DNA of 64,000 nucleotides from Humulus lupulus (GCF_963169125.1 NC_084795.1:146864766-146928765); one strand, 5' to 3'; shown: positions 10,364 to 22,577, numbered from the stretch's first letter. The notes: generated by a model from the letters alone, not told the origin. Made by a program: numbers and translations.

Positions 10364-11095
10364 TTTTTAACCAAAAGTTGGACATGATGATGTGGCATAT
10401 GAAAATGACAAGTGGAAGCATTAGGTGTTAAACTCACCCATGATGGATGGTTTTCACACGTTGGTCGTTCAAGAGGAGTAGAAGGAGTTGTTGCCATGAC
10501 ACAAGACAAAGGGTATCATTTGCAAGTCACTGCTCGAAAGGTGTCTAATCGATAGCAAGGTTCTGGTTGATGGCATATTGGTGATACAACTTGCTCGAAG
10601 GGAGTTCCTGCTCGAAATACTTTGCACTCAACCATAGTGTTCCAAATATTATGAGAAATTTATGTAACCGATATTCAAATGTATCGTTTATATCCTTTTA
10701 TTGTATATTCAGCTGTACCAAGCCCACATTATGCGTGTAGGGCATGTTCATGCTTTTAAGGTGCACGACCCACTAACGGAGTCTATAAATAGAGATGTCT
10801 CACAAGCGTTTGTTTTTCATGCGCAATTTACATACAAAATCCCTATTGAATTGTATTCTCTCTCTAGCTTAGAAAACTCAGTTGAATATTTTTCTTTTGA
10901 TCTTGAGTCTGAGATCTTTTTTTATTAATAAAAGTGCATATGGACATAGGTCAATTGAAATTATTGGGGTTAAACCACTATAAATTCTTTCTATCTTTTT
11001 ACTTGAATTCGGCTCATTTATTACTTATTGTCATTCAATTTGACATAGTGTCGTAGACCAAAACGCTGGTCAACTGGTATATTCTGTCAAAAATT
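10364..11095 (+). repeat. 3' LTR of Tat2 (about 730 bp)
   Basis: It follows the polypurine tract and carries TATAAATA (10784-10791) at the same relative position as in Tat1. The right end is judged by the shared GACCAAAA and GGTCAAC wording near 11056-11075 and is uncertain by tens of bases. The opening TG is degraded. Confidence 0.55.
10784..10791 (+). promoter_or_regulatory. TATA box in the Tat2 LTR
   Basis: TATAAATA about 420 bp into the LTR; the surrounding CTATAAATAG is shared with the Tat1 LTR. Confidence 0.5.
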
Positions 11096-12086
11096 TGTAA
11101 GAATCTATTAAAGTTGATAGAAAAAAAAAATAAAAAACTCTTAAACTAAGAATATTTTAGGTACACACTTTTTATATATAAAGATATGATAAGTTCTCTA
11201 ATGCACCCCCCCCCCCCCCCCAAAAAGGGTACATCAGTGCATCCCCCTTGTTTATACGACACATGAATAGTTATAATCTCAATTTTTTTACATGATGGTG
11301 TACATTTTAGCTATTTAGAACATCTTGCCAAAAATTTCATGAAATTATAGATAATTGACAATGCCGAAAACATGGTCCAAATAGTCTATTGGATGCGTGC
11401 TTTTTTTTTTAATATATGTGTGTGAAACTACTTATTTAAACTCGTTGTTGGTAAAAATAAAACGAGACCACCAACAGTTGTGCATAGTCTGGACAAAGAG
11501 TTGGTGAGTGGTTTGGGATTGAGTTTGAGTTTAGGGTGAGTCGTGTGTAGAGAGTTTCGTCCCCTCACAAGTTTCCTACGTCCCCTTATAAAAGGGATTA
11601 AATGCCATTGTAGTTTAGATGGAGGGTAGAATCCTCATTCTGCTCCATATTTTTAGAATAATCAAGGAATGCATCATTAAGTATATATATATGTATATAT
11701 GTATTCTCGTCATGTATCATCAAGTCATGATATATGTATATATGCATTCATGCATTGCATGAGATTTACTTATTGGATGTTAGCTCATTATGTTGTTGTT
11801 CCATCCTTTTTTAAGCGTGGCTTGGTTCTTGCGTAGGCTTTGAACTTCAGATCTAGTAGCAAGGACTTTTATGTATAAGAAATTCAATAGTTATGTGTAA
11901 TTGTATAAATTTAGTTTTATATTCCTAACCTTTTAATCTTTTTAAGGTATTATTATCAAGTAAAGTCTTAAATTTCTTCTTTTTTATGTATATTATTTTA
12001 TAGTTTTAGCGTTTATATGCCTCACATATTTGTAGGACTTGTCATATGAGTGTGCCGTACACATACTTGAGGTACACGTCATTATA
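11096..12086 (+). repeat. Probable LTR end of an unidentified retrotransposon
   Basis: No coding signal is seen. A TATAAAA box lies at 11587-11593. The stretch ends ACGTCATTATA just before a primer-binding-site-like sequence (12088-12100), as a 5' LTR would. A poly-C run lies at about 11205-11220 and an alternating AT tract at about 11680-11703. The left boundary is not defined. Confidence 0.4.
11587..11593 (+). promoter_or_regulatory. TATA box of the orphan LTR
   Basis: TATAAAA in CCTTATAAAAGGG, about 500 bp upstream of the presumed LTR end. Confidence 0.35.
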
Positions 12087-12087
12087 G

Positions 12088-12100
12088 TTGCTATCAGAGC
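12088..12100 (+). other. Primer-binding-site-like sequence (initiator tRNA-Met type)
   Basis: TTGCTATCAGAGC differs by one base from TTGGTATCAGAGC, which is complementary to the 3' end of plant initiator tRNA-Met and is seen intact in element B (40600-40612, minus strand). Confidence 0.55.
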
Positions 12101-12793
12101 AAGAGTATCGTCGGTTTTGTAGACTCTAGAAGTATAGGTTTTAGTGACAAGTTCTGCTACAAGACCATCCACACATAGACAGTTAGTATGAAAAGGCTTG
12201 GCTTTATTAAAGTATATTATGATGGATCGAGTTAGAGACTCCTTAAGAACATGAACCCCTATGTTGTAGCTATATGATTTAAGCTGATGGTTCTTCCATG
12301 GAAATTCTAGAATTTGAATATAAGATGTCCACCTAAATGAGTGTTAAGTTATCATATATGCGATGAGTAGCTATTTCTCATAAATCATTGCTTTGAAGAT
12401 GTCTTTGGACAGTATTGTGTCTTGGGGGTAAGCCTTGATTAAGGTAATAATTTTCACGAGACTCTATGATGGCAAAATAAATGTCAGGAATTAAACTTTG
12501 AAGTCTTTTTGTGAAAGCAATATATGTTCATTCTTTAGAATGATAGTACACAACCAGGAAGGCAAAAGCCTAAGCTAGCAGTTAGAAAGAAAAGGAGAGA
12601 TAAAAAGAACATTACACATTTAGACACTTGTGAAGTGTATCAAAAATGCATGAAAGGATTGGGTCATTAGTATGACCCATCACGGTTGTTGACTTTGGTT
12701 ATTCAAACTACAAAGTTATCTCCTCTAATTGGAAGAACACGGTGTCTCTCTTTTATGTTTGTAGAAAGTCAACAATTGATCGAGTAGACTTGT
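12101..12793. other. Unassigned internal sequence downstream of the orphan LTR
   Basis: No reading frame or recognisable protein is found. By position it would be the leader or gag start of the orphan element, cut off by the chromovirus LTR beginning at 12794. Confidence 0.35.
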
Positions 12794-13298
12794 TGTAGCG
12801 CCTTGGATTGCCAAGACCGTTATACTGTCTACTTTAAATAGTGCAAGACTTGCTAATCAAGTCATTTGGCTATAAACGTGTACTTAAAAGTGATTAATGA
12901 ATTAGGTTTAATTTGTTTTGTTAAAAGGAATGATCATTTCATTAAAACGTTTAAGTTCATACATGGGATCCCAAAACAAACATTTGAATGGTCATTTACA
13001 GTTTAAAAGGGTCATTACAACACAAGTTGACGTAAGCGGCAAAATTAGGGTTCAACCTAGCTCTTCTGTGAATCCCCGACTGTAGTGGTTGAGCAAGCTG
13101 CATATGTACATGTCGCCATAGAAGCTCTCCAACTCATGGCTGGTCCAGCTTCCCTATTCCCTTACCTACAAAGCACCCGTGAGCCAAGGCTCTGCAAGAA
13201 AACTTAAACATGCTCATAAGCAGTTCATAACATACAGAATCATCATTAACATGCCTAGCAGTAACAACCCTACTCATGAATGCATTCAATGTAGACAA

Positions 13299-13396
13299 GT
13301 GACTATAAAATCACACTGGGGGTCCATTTCCCTAGATAAGTGACTTTAGAGTCACATCGGGGCTCGTTTCCCTAGGATAAGTGACTGTAGAGTCAC
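13299..13396. repeat. Three 41-bp units, each with a GTGACT/AGTCAC palindrome
   Basis: Palindromic cores begin at 13299, 13340 and 13381, exactly 41 bp apart. The second and third are GTGACT-N4-AGTCAC; the first is slightly decayed. CCCTAG-type spacers separate the cores. Confidence 0.8.
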
Positions 13397-13556
13397 CCTG
13401 GGACCCATTGGCCTATCCTTTGTATAACCAGCCTTAGGGATAACCAAGCATACCTGGCACTTTATTTTCTAAGCGATCATAGGGTCAGTCAAGCATATAC
13501 CACTCTCCTGGATAGGCCTAACCATATTGGCATGCGCTCAACGCACTATTGATGCC

Positions 13557-13626
13557 CTTGACTTATAAGTCAAGCCTTTTTCCCAGCGCTCCTCACGCTA
13601 CTGCCACCCTTGGCTTATAAGTCAAG
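13557..13626. repeat. Perfect 18-bp palindrome and near-copy in the chromovirus 1 LTR
   Basis: CTTGACTTATAAGTCAAG (13557-13574) is its own reverse complement. A second copy with one changed base lies at 13609-13626. Confidence 0.85.
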
Positions 13627-15239
13627 CCTTTCAATCAGGCAACACAGATAAGCATACATCATATATCATAAGTATGCACAACACAATAAAATGTGTAATA
13701 AAACCAATCCAAGGATAGTCATAATCATGTTCAATAATCAGGCCAAGCCCTAATCACATATATCACGTATTAGGTACAACTTTCTTACCTCTAGTCCAAA
13801 CACTGGCTAAATAACAGTGACCCTTGAGCACGATCCCCTTCCGAACCCTAGCGGTACCCTAGTCATAACCATAACAAATGATCTCCATCATTATTGAATA
13901 GATAAAGGCTTTTGGACAGAGTCCTAGCCTCTGAGACCTCGAATTCTACTAAACCGGGTAGTAGAATTCTTCCCGAGCCCTTAGGTCCGAGTCCTCGCAA
14001 CTCAAAACCTTACTTGGCTAAATTTCCCACCTAGTGTCGTGACGCACCCCTGAAGGGTCGCGATGCACCTCAAGTCAGCTAGCCCTCAAGCTATCTACAT
14101 GGACATGCACCGCAGCGCAGCCCACCAGGCGCCGCGGCACCAAGACGATTCAGAGAGCCGCCCTACCCTCCAAGTTCATGCTGACCGCCGTGCTCTAAGA
14201 ACAGTGTTGGGGGGCAACTCCGCCAACCCATATTTCCAAAGCTTTTCTCTGAGCCAAATCTCACATAATTCACCCAAAATATTAAACAAGCCCAAAATTA
14301 AGTCCCAAAACATCATTAATATGCTATAAACATCAAAAACCAACCTTTAAACTTAACAAAATATCAACCAAACTCAAAATCCTAAATTTGAGTTCAAAAT
14401 TCAATTTCACAAAACCAAGCCAGCAATTCACCATAAACAGAGTGTTATTCTTACCTTAATTGAGTAACTATGACCTCAAGCTGCTTCCTTAGCCAATTCC
14501 CAACTTTAATGTCCTTCAATTCCCAAACTAATCTCTCAAAGGGAAACAAAAGCTCCAACCAAGCTAAGGGAGAGAGAGAGAGAGAGAACAAAAGAGAGAA
14601 AGAGAGAGTGAGGTGAGAGATTAATTGATTCTGTTCTAATAGCTTCTACTAGCCTAAGTCTATCTAAGGTTAGGGAAAAGACCGAAACACCCCTATCCTT
14701 TACTTACATCTTTAATGCCCTCAAGGGTAAAATGGTCTTTTGCAATCATTTCCTGCCAATTTCAATTAACACCTCATAATTATCAATTTATTTCCAATAT
14801 CCCCAAGTAATAACCAAATAATATCTCATTACCTGATAAATCCCAGTAATGTACTATATTACCCCAGTACCCCTAGGCTCACCCTGACCTGGGTATAGGA
14901 CCTCGTTGTGACTAAAACACTAACTTGCTCACTAGGATCGTCTCGTAATATATAACTCAAACATATCCACATAATAATGTGGTCCCAATCATAAAACACA
15001 TATATTTATAAATACACCCATAATGGATCAAAATTATTAAAATACCTTTTCTAATATGACACGAGCCCACATGCATATTTATTACAGCTAAACATGTAAA
15101 CATAGTTATATTATAATATAACTCACATAATTCACATAATCATGCATCTAATAACATAAACACATATCCAATCCAATTATTGCCCTCCTAGGCCCCTAAT
15201 CAAGACAGTAAGCCTTATTAGGAAATTTGGGACGTTACA

Positions 15240-15254
15240 ACTATCCTCTCCTTA
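15240..15254 (-). other. Polypurine tract of chromovirus 1
   Basis: The minus strand reads GTAAGGAGAGGATAGT directly before the LTR start. Upstream it reads AATTTCGAGGATGAAATTCC, a common signature at the 3' end of plant chromovirus pol. Confidence 0.75.
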
Positions 15255-15319
15255 CAGGAATTTCATCCTCGAAATTTTACCTGAACAACTCAGGATACTA
15301 TTCTCGCATGTTTGATTCC

Positions 15320-17359
15320 AATTCCTAGGTCGCCTCCTCGACCTTGTTGTTCCTCCATAATACATTAACCAAGGGTATGGTTTTATTCCTCAGGACCTTG
15401 CCCTTCTTGTCTAATATCTGGACTGACTACTCCTCATAGGATAAATCTGCATGCAGCTCCATATCTTAGTAACTCAACACATGAGCTTCGTCTGGTACAT
15501 ACTTCTAAAGCATCGAAATATGAAACACATTGTGCACTGTTGACAATGCCAGAGGTAAGGCCAATCTATAGGCCAACTTACTAATCCTCTCTAGGATCTC
15601 AAAAGGACCTACAAATCTAGGGCTCAACTTTTCCTTCTTCCCAAACCTTTTCACCCCTTTCAATGGTGAAACTCTATGGAAGACATAGTCTCCCACTTGG
15701 AACTCCACGTTCCTGCGCTTCAAATCTGAATAGCATTTATGTCTACTTTGTGATGTGAGCATCCGAGCTCTAATATTTTAGATAGCCTCATTGGTCCTCT
15801 AAACTGCTTTAGGACCCAAGTATTGCCTTTCACCCATCTCATCCAAATGAATCAATGATCTACACTTCCTACATACAACATCTTATAAGGAGTCTCTTCA
15901 ATGGTGGACTGATAGCTAGTATTGTAGGAAAACTCTATCAAAGGCAAATACTTAATCCATGACCCTTTAAAGTCCAAAACACATGTCCGAAGCATGTCTT
16001 TTAGTATCTGAATTGTCCTCTCAAAACTGACCATCAATCTGAGGATGATAAGCTATACTAAATTTTAACTGTGTACCCATAGCTTTATGCAAACTTCCCC
16101 AGAACTTGGAAGTAAATGTGGCGTCCCGATCTGACACAATCGACTTCGAAGCCCCATGAAGACGCGCTATAGTTCTCACATAGAGATCTGCATACTGGTC
16201 AACTGTATAAGTCGTCCTTGCTAGTAGAAAGTGAGATGATATGGTGTATCGATCCACGATAACCCACACTGAGTCATGTTGACCCACTGTCCTGGACAAC
16301 CGAACTACGAAATCCATTGTGATGTCCTCCCATTTCCACTCTGGAATATCTAGAGGCTGTAATAGCCCTGCCGGTCTATGATGTTCAGCCTTGACTTGCT
16401 AACACGTCAGGCACTTAGCCACATATTCGGTTACATCCCTCTTCATCCCAGGACACCCATACAAAGATACTAATACATCTTTATGGTGCCTGGATGAAAA
16501 AAGTAAGGGGTGGTATGAGATTCATCCAGAATCTCTTGTCTGATAACAACGTCCATCAGAACACATATTCGACCCTTGTATCTCAATAAGCCTATCTCTG
16601 GCACTGTATAATCCCTAGCAACTCCTTCTAGGACATCCCCTCTAATCCTCATCAATTGTGGATCATCCAACTAAATTTCCTTTATTCTCTCTAAAAGAGT
16701 AGATTGTAGGGTGATGTTGGCTAACTGGCCCACCACTAACACTATCCCAACTCTGGTCATATCCTCTGCCAATTCCTTGGATCTCTGCCTCGAGCGGCAT
16801 AATTGTCCCAGAAATTTTTGGCTTAAGGCATCTGCCACCACGTTGGCTTTTCCTAGATGGTATAGGATTTCACAGTCGTAATCATTCACCAGCTCTAACC
16901 AACGCCTCTGTCTCATGTTCAAATCCTTCTGTGTGAAGAAGTACTTCAGACTCTTGTCGTCAGTGTATATCTTACACTTCTCACCATAAAGGTAATGCCT
17001 CCATACCTTTAATGTAAAGACCACGGCCACTAAATCCAGATCATGTGTAGGGTACCATTGTTCATACTCCTTTCACTGACGTGATGCATAAGAACACAAC
17101 CCAAACCCTATCTCGAAGAATCACAACAGACCACAAACTTCTCTTGATTTGCTGGATGACTCAAAACAGGAGTGGTAATCAATCCTTGCTTCAAATCCTG
17201 AAAGTTGTTCTCACACCTATCTGACCACGCAAAGTTCTGGTTCTTGTCTGTCAATTCCTCCAGTGGGATAGCAGTCCTTGAGAACCTTTCCACAAAGTGC
17301 CTGTAATAACCTGCCAATCGAAGGATGCTTCTGATCTCATGACTTCTCATCCCAAGCAC
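15320..17359 (-). pseudogene. Chromovirus 1 pol: RT end, RNase H, integrase
   Basis: In minus-strand order: the reverse transcriptase/RNase H junction (SILRLAGYYRHFVERFS, 17108-17359), RNase H (16671-17030, with [15 protein letters not shown] and [11 protein letters not shown]), the linker and integrase zinc region (16470-16670 and broken frames to 16320), the integrase core (16021-16317, with SIVSDRDATFTS and YHPQIDGQF), its continuation (15852-16037) and the C-terminal region (15320-15762, with LSPRFVGPFEIL). The polyprotein would copy and insert the element. It is split by several stops and frameshifts, and the reverse transcriptase palm with the catalytic FVDD is missing. Its sequence is very close to the pol at 58380-60242. 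Confidence 0.85.
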
Positions 17360-17502
17360 ATGTTTGAAATTATACCCATATTAAGATGGTTTGACAGTTA
17401 AGTTCTAGTTTTCAACGGTTTTACCTTCTTCTTTTTCTAGAGTTTGCTTTTTACTAGTTTTGACAATTATCAAAGTGTTTTAAATCAAAAAGGTTTTATG
17501 AG
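17360..17502. other. Short spacer between chromoviruses 1 and 2
   Basis: 143 bp with no recognised feature. It ends with ATGAG (17498-17502), the left target-site duplicate of chromovirus 2. Before that insertion it was continuous with 22780-23089. Confidence 0.6.
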
Positions 17503-19716
17503 TGTAACACCCTACTTCCTTAGAGTTGTTACTAAGAGAGTTAAAAATGTGCTATTAGCTCGCTAATCGAGGCTTTAGGTTAAAAGTGTAGCTAAACTAC
17601 AATAAAAGTCGTTTATAGGCATTTGATATAAAAATGTGGTCATTCATCGAAAACGTAAAGAGTTATACATTTGGGATCCCAAAATATTGTTTAGAAAATA
17701 CATTACATCTCAACACACATTTAAGGTTGAGTTAGGCGACAAATCTACCAATACATTTTATCTTCCCAAAATAACCCTAGCTATGGCAGCCAGGTAGGCC
17801 GAACATGTACTTGTCGCCCCACTCCATACTCATTGTTGGTCGACCTTTCCCTTGCCCTTACTCGCACCATAGAGCACACGTGAGCCCAACAAGAAATCTC
17901 AACGCAAAAAAAATACCATATGCATAGCAATCCACAACATATAACAAAACAACAAACATGCTAAACACATATCGGCCATCGTCGTCCCAGGCACTTTACC
18001 AGTCCCTGGGCTCGTGGTCTTCACTGAGAGGATGACTCCAGCATCATAGGAGGGTCTTGCCCTAGCAGCCTGCACTCAACGTGCTCAATGCCGTTCCCAG
18101 CCTTCGCCGTTCCCGACCCTTGCCGTTCAATCACAAACATGGGTCACATGGCATAATAATCACAAATAAATTGAAGCACACGTTAAGCACAAGTATTAGG
18201 GTTGTGCCCTGCAATGTAGACAATGGGGCCATGCCCTGCTCTACGGGTACAACAATTTCCTTACCTGTGTCCCGAGCTATTTTAGCACTACGATCACGAG
18301 CATAGCCCTATATCTCGAGCCTTGACAAAATCTTAGTCACAACACATTTTAAATATTCCCCCATCAAATTCTAAACCAATAAATAACTTTGGAATGTAAA
18401 TCTAGCCTCCGGGACCTTGGATTCTACCAATCCGGGTAGTAAAATCCGTCCCGAGCCTTAACATTTGAGTTCCCAAGCCTTAAGGCCTTATTCTCCCTTA
18501 TTTTTCAATTAGGGCCACGACATGTCCTTTAGAGCCGTAACCCGCTACCTGGTCAGAGAACTAGGCCCTCCCTGTGAAAGACACGGGCGTCGACCAGCAC
18601 CCTAATGGGTCACAGTGACCTGAAGGACAAACGCCTCCCCAGGCCTTCACGCACATATGGGCCGCGACGCCTGATGAATAGGGCTGTGACGCGGATCCCA
18701 GAAACCAGCCAATTTCTCAAGTTTTCCCTTGAGCCTAAACCCATAATTTACACCCCAAACTTCAGCCAACCATAGAATTAAGCCCAAAATTCTTAACCAT
18801 ATAGCCTAAACATCACAATAAATCCCTAAACAACCCCATATACTCAAAATCAAACCAGAACTTAACTTTCATGCAAGCCTAAGGTTCTAACAAAAACCAG
18901 CAGAATTCAACTTGATGATCAAGTTAAGGGCTTACCTCTGCACTTAATTAAATCTCTGAATTGATTCCCTGAGTTCCAAGCTTCTAGCCTCCCAAGTTCC
19001 AACCTTGAATCCTTGAATCTCTGGTTAATTTCCTTCAAAATTCTCCAAGCCTCAATGAGAGGAAAAGTGAACCGAATGAGAGAGAGAGTTGTGGGTTCTT
19101 GTGGTTCTTTCTTTTCTTTTCCTTCTATTTCCTCTAAGTCCTTCTAGAGTCTCAGCTCCCTGAACTATGTATATCCTTTAGTCAAATGTAAAAAATTCCC
19201 CTCAAGTCTATCTAAGTCCATAAGTATCATCAAGGGCAATTTTGTTGCTGGCCAAATCCCACTAATTCCTCGAGTGTTCCCATAAATCCCTGTTTAATCT
19301 CAACATGTCCAAATCATTACTAAACCACTTCCCGATACTCGTTAAATCTTGAACACACTTTACGTTCCAAAAGTACCCCTAGGCTCCTCCCGAGCTAGGT
19401 ATTCAACCCCGTTGTGACTTTCTAGATAAACTTCTCCCTAGGACCGTCTCGAATCGTGCATTATAAATATAACACCAGTCACTCGTGGTTTCAATCACAA
19501 TTAACACATATATCACATTTATGCCCTCAACTGGTTAAAATTACAAATATGCCCCTAATAGCCAAGTAGGGCCCACATGCATAATTAATTCACCTAAACA
19601 TGCATTTCTAATCACATAATCATCAAATTCACATATTAACATAATTAAATCAATTATTGCCCTCCCGACATGCTAATCAAGGCCCTAAGCCTTATAATCA
19701 AATTTAGGACGCTACA
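17503..19716 (-). repeat. 3' LTR of chromovirus 2 (2214 bp)
   Basis: Plus-strand ends are TGTAACACC and GGACGCTACA. The polypurine tract abuts at 19717. Shared blocks with the LTRs at 12794 and 56303 include a GGGATCCCAAAA stretch near 17672, a GTGAGCCCA block near 17881 and a GC-rich segment (18530-18700). Confidence 0.85.
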
Positions 19717-19731
19717 ACTATCCCCTCCTTA
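19717..19731 (-). other. Polypurine tract of chromovirus 2
   Basis: The minus strand reads GTAAGGAGGGGATAGT next to the LTR, as in chromovirus 1. Confidence 0.7.
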
Positions 19732-19779
19732 CAAAAATTTCATCCTCCAAATTACTTGAATAAATCGGGATACCGATCC

Positions 19780-22577
19780 CGCATATCTGTCTCAAGTTCC
19801 CAAGTTTCCTTTTCCACTTTGTTGTTCCCCCCACAACACTTTCACTAAGGAGATGGTCTTGCTCCGCAAGACTTTATCCTTTCGTTTGAGAATCTGAACC
19901 GACTTTTCTTCATACGATAAACCTTGATCCACCTCTAAGTTCTCAAAACTCAGCACATGCGTAGAATTTGATACATACTTCCAGAGCATGGATATGTGAA
20001 ACACATTATGAACCCCTGATAGAGCTGGAGGCATCATCAATCTGTAAGCTACCTTTCCAACCCATTCCAGAATCTCAAAGTGGCCAACGAACCTAGGGCT
20101 AAGCTTCCCCATACACCAAATCATTTCACTCCTCTCAAGGGAGAAACTCTAAGAAATACATGGTCACCGACATGAAACTCTACGCTCCTGTGTCTCAAGT
20201 CTGAGTAAATCTTCTGGTGACTTTGGGAGGTGAGCATTCGAGCTTTAATCTTTTTATCGCCTCATTGGTCCTCTTAACAACCTCAGGACTTAGATATCTC
20301 CTTTCACCCATATCATCCCAATGGATAAGTGATCTGCACTTCCTCCCATATAACATCTCATACGAAACCAGTCCGATAGTTGCCTGATAACTGTTATTGT
20401 ATGAAAACTCAATCAAAGGAAGATACTTACTCCGAGATCCCCCAAAATCTAGCACACATGCTCATAACATATCCTCCATTATCTGAATCATCCTCTTAGG
20501 GTGTCCATCCATCTAAGGATGATAAGCGGTACTAAACAGCAACTGTGTACCCATAGCCTTCTGCAGGCTCTCCCAAAACATGGAGGTGAAGGTGGGGTCC
20601 CTGTCGGATACTATTGACCTCGGATCCCCATGTAGTTGCACGATTTATTTCACATATAATTTTGCATACTACTCCACAGTATAAGTTGTCCTAACAGGTA
20701 AAAAGTGGGCAGACTTAATATACCTCTCTACAATCACCCACACTGAATCATGTTGTCCCACGATGTTTGGTAATCCAACCGCAAATTCCACGGTGATATC
20801 CTCCCATTTCCACTCCGGAATCCCAAGAGGCTGCAAGAACCTTGCTGGCCTCTGATGTTTAGCCTTTACCTGCTGACAAGTCAAACACTTGGCCACATAA
20901 TCTATCACATCTCTCTTCATTCCCGGCCAGAAATATAGTGTTCTCAAATCTTGGTACATGTTCGTCGTACCTGGATCCAAAGAGTAGGGAGTGGTATGAG
21001 ACTCATCCAAGATCTCTCACCGGATATCAGAATCCATCGAAACGCAAATTCGGCCTTTGTACTTCAATAGTCCCATCTCCAAAATAGAGAAGTCTTTAGC
21101 CGCTTTGGCTAAGACACTCTCTTTGTGCTCTCTCAACTAGGGATCCTCCCCTCTATGCCTCCATAATCCTCTCAAGAAGAGTAGACTTAAGAGGTGATGT
21201 TGGCTAACTGACCAACCACTAACTCTATACTCACTCTAGTCATCTGTTCAGCTAACTTATCTGATATCTGCCTCGAACTGAACAACTTTCCCAGGCCCTT
21301 CTGACTCAGCGCATCGGCCACAACATTGTCCTTCCCTGGATGGTAAAGAATATCGCAATCGTAATCCTTTACCAATTTTAGCCAACATCTCTGGCGCATA
21401 GTCAGATCCTTCTGAGTAAAGAAGTACTTCAAACTCTTATGGTTGGTGTATATTTCGCACTTCTCGTCGTATAAATAATGTCTCCAAACCTTAATTTCAA
21501 ATGCCACCGCCGCCAATTCCAAATCATGTGTGGGATACCTCTGCTTGTATTCCTTCAACTATCTCGAAGCATAGGCTATTACCTTTTTGGCTTGCATCAG
21601 CACAAACCCCCAACCCTGTCTGGAAGCATCACAATAGACTACAAACTTTTCATTGTTTGATGGCAGATTCAATAGTGGAATGGTGATTAGTCGCCGCTTC
21701 AATTCCTTGAAACTGTTCTCACACTTGTCTGTCCATACATACTTAGTCTTCTTACATGACAATTTGGTCAATGGTGTGGCTATTCTAGAGAATCTCTTGA
21801 CGAACCATCGATAGTTCCTGCCAATCCCAAAAGGCTCCTAATTTTTGGTACACTGCTCGGCCTAGGCCAATCTCTCATTGCCTTAATCTTGCTTAGGTCA
21901 ACCAGAACCCCCTCCTTACTGACAATATGACCTAGAAATGTTACTTGGGGTAGCCAAAACTCACACTTGCTGAACTTATCATATAACCTATTCTCCCTCA
22001 ACTGATGTAATACCAGGTGTAGATGTTGCTTGTGCCCTGTATTTGACTGAGAGTACACCAGTATGTCGTCAACGAATACGATCACAAACTTGTCCAAATA
22101 ATCCTTGAAGACCCTATTCATCAATTCCAGAAAGGCTAATGGGGCATTGGTTAATCCAAAGGACATAACCAGGAATTCATAGTGTCCATACCTCATGCGG
22201 AAAGCAGTCTTTGGTATGTCCTCTTCTTTAATCCTTAACTGGTGGTAGCCTAACCAAAGATCATTCTTAGAGAACACTGTCTTTCCTTGTAGCTGATCAA
22301 ACAAGTCATTAAATCTAGGTAGTGGGTACTTGTTCTTTATGGTCAACTTGTTCAACTCCCTGTACTCAATGCACATTCTTAAAGATCCATGCTTCTTTTT
22401 GACGAACAACAATGGAGCAACCCATGGCAAAAAACTCAGTCTGATGAATCCCAAATCCAGTAACTCTTCCAACTGATTCTTCAATTCCTTCAACTCTGCT
22501 GGAGCCATTCTATAAGGTGTCCTAGATACTAGCTATGCCCTTGGTGCCAACTCCATAACATACTCGATCTCTCGGTG
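19780..22577 (-). pseudogene. Chromovirus 2 pol: RT, RNase H, integrase
   Basis: The reverse transcriptase frame (21780-22508) is the most complete in the window: [20 protein letters not shown], then [17 protein letters not shown] and the catalytic FVDDILVYS. RNase H follows (21187-21771: [37 protein letters not shown]). The integrase HHCC and core start are at 20669-21010 (CLTCQQVKAKHQRPA and WKWEDITVEFAVGLP), with more core at 20195-20455. The C-terminal region is at 19792-20124 (LSPRFVGHFEILEWVGK). Stops and frameshifts separate these blocks. One RNase H aspartate position reads YTNHKSL where the relatives have YTD, so the copy is inactive. Upstream of 22508 only a short RT leader remains before the LTR fragment. 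Confidence 0.85.

Larger units (their letters stand above)
9481..11095 (+). mobile_element. Tat2: 3' end remnant of a Tat-type retrotransposon
   Basis: The AT-rich leader-like part (9481-10347) is followed by AAACTTGGAGGGGAAA (10348-10363), close to Tat1's polypurine tract, and then by an LTR. The first LTR bases (TTTTTAACCAAAAG and GATGATGTGGCA) parallel Tat1's (TGTTATCCAAAAA and GATGATGTGGCA). No pol or antisense gene survives, so only the extreme 3' end remains. The left limit is approximate. Confidence 0.6.
12794..15239 (-). repeat. 3' LTR of chromovirus 1 (2446 bp)
   Basis: On the plus strand it starts TGTAGCGCC and ends GACGTTACA, giving the TGTA/TACA ends of this family. The adjoining minus-strand polypurine tract fixes the right end. 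Inside are a triplicated 41-bp palindromic unit (13299-13396), an 18-bp palindrome (13557-13574), a GC-rich segment (14040-14200) and a GA microsatellite (about 14571-14587). Confidence 0.85.
12794..17359 (-). mobile_element. Chromovirus 1: truncated minus-strand Ty3/gypsy element
   Basis: It consists of a 3' LTR (12794-15239), a polypurine tract and pol from the integrase C-terminus back to the end of the reverse transcriptase domain, where it stops abruptly at about 17359. gag, protease, most of reverse transcriptase and the 5' LTR are missing. It shares its LTR family with 17503-19716, 35910-38193 and 56303-58375. Confidence 0.85.

Noticed and set aside
13299..13396. Palindromic repeats at 41-bp spacing as a CRISPR-like array
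   Set aside because: Spacer text is also repeated, and the array lies within a plant LTR; it is a tandem duplication.
14063..14329. 88-codon plus-strand frame
   Set aside because: It lies in the chromovirus 1 LTR across the GC-rich island; no conservation is visible in sister LTRs.
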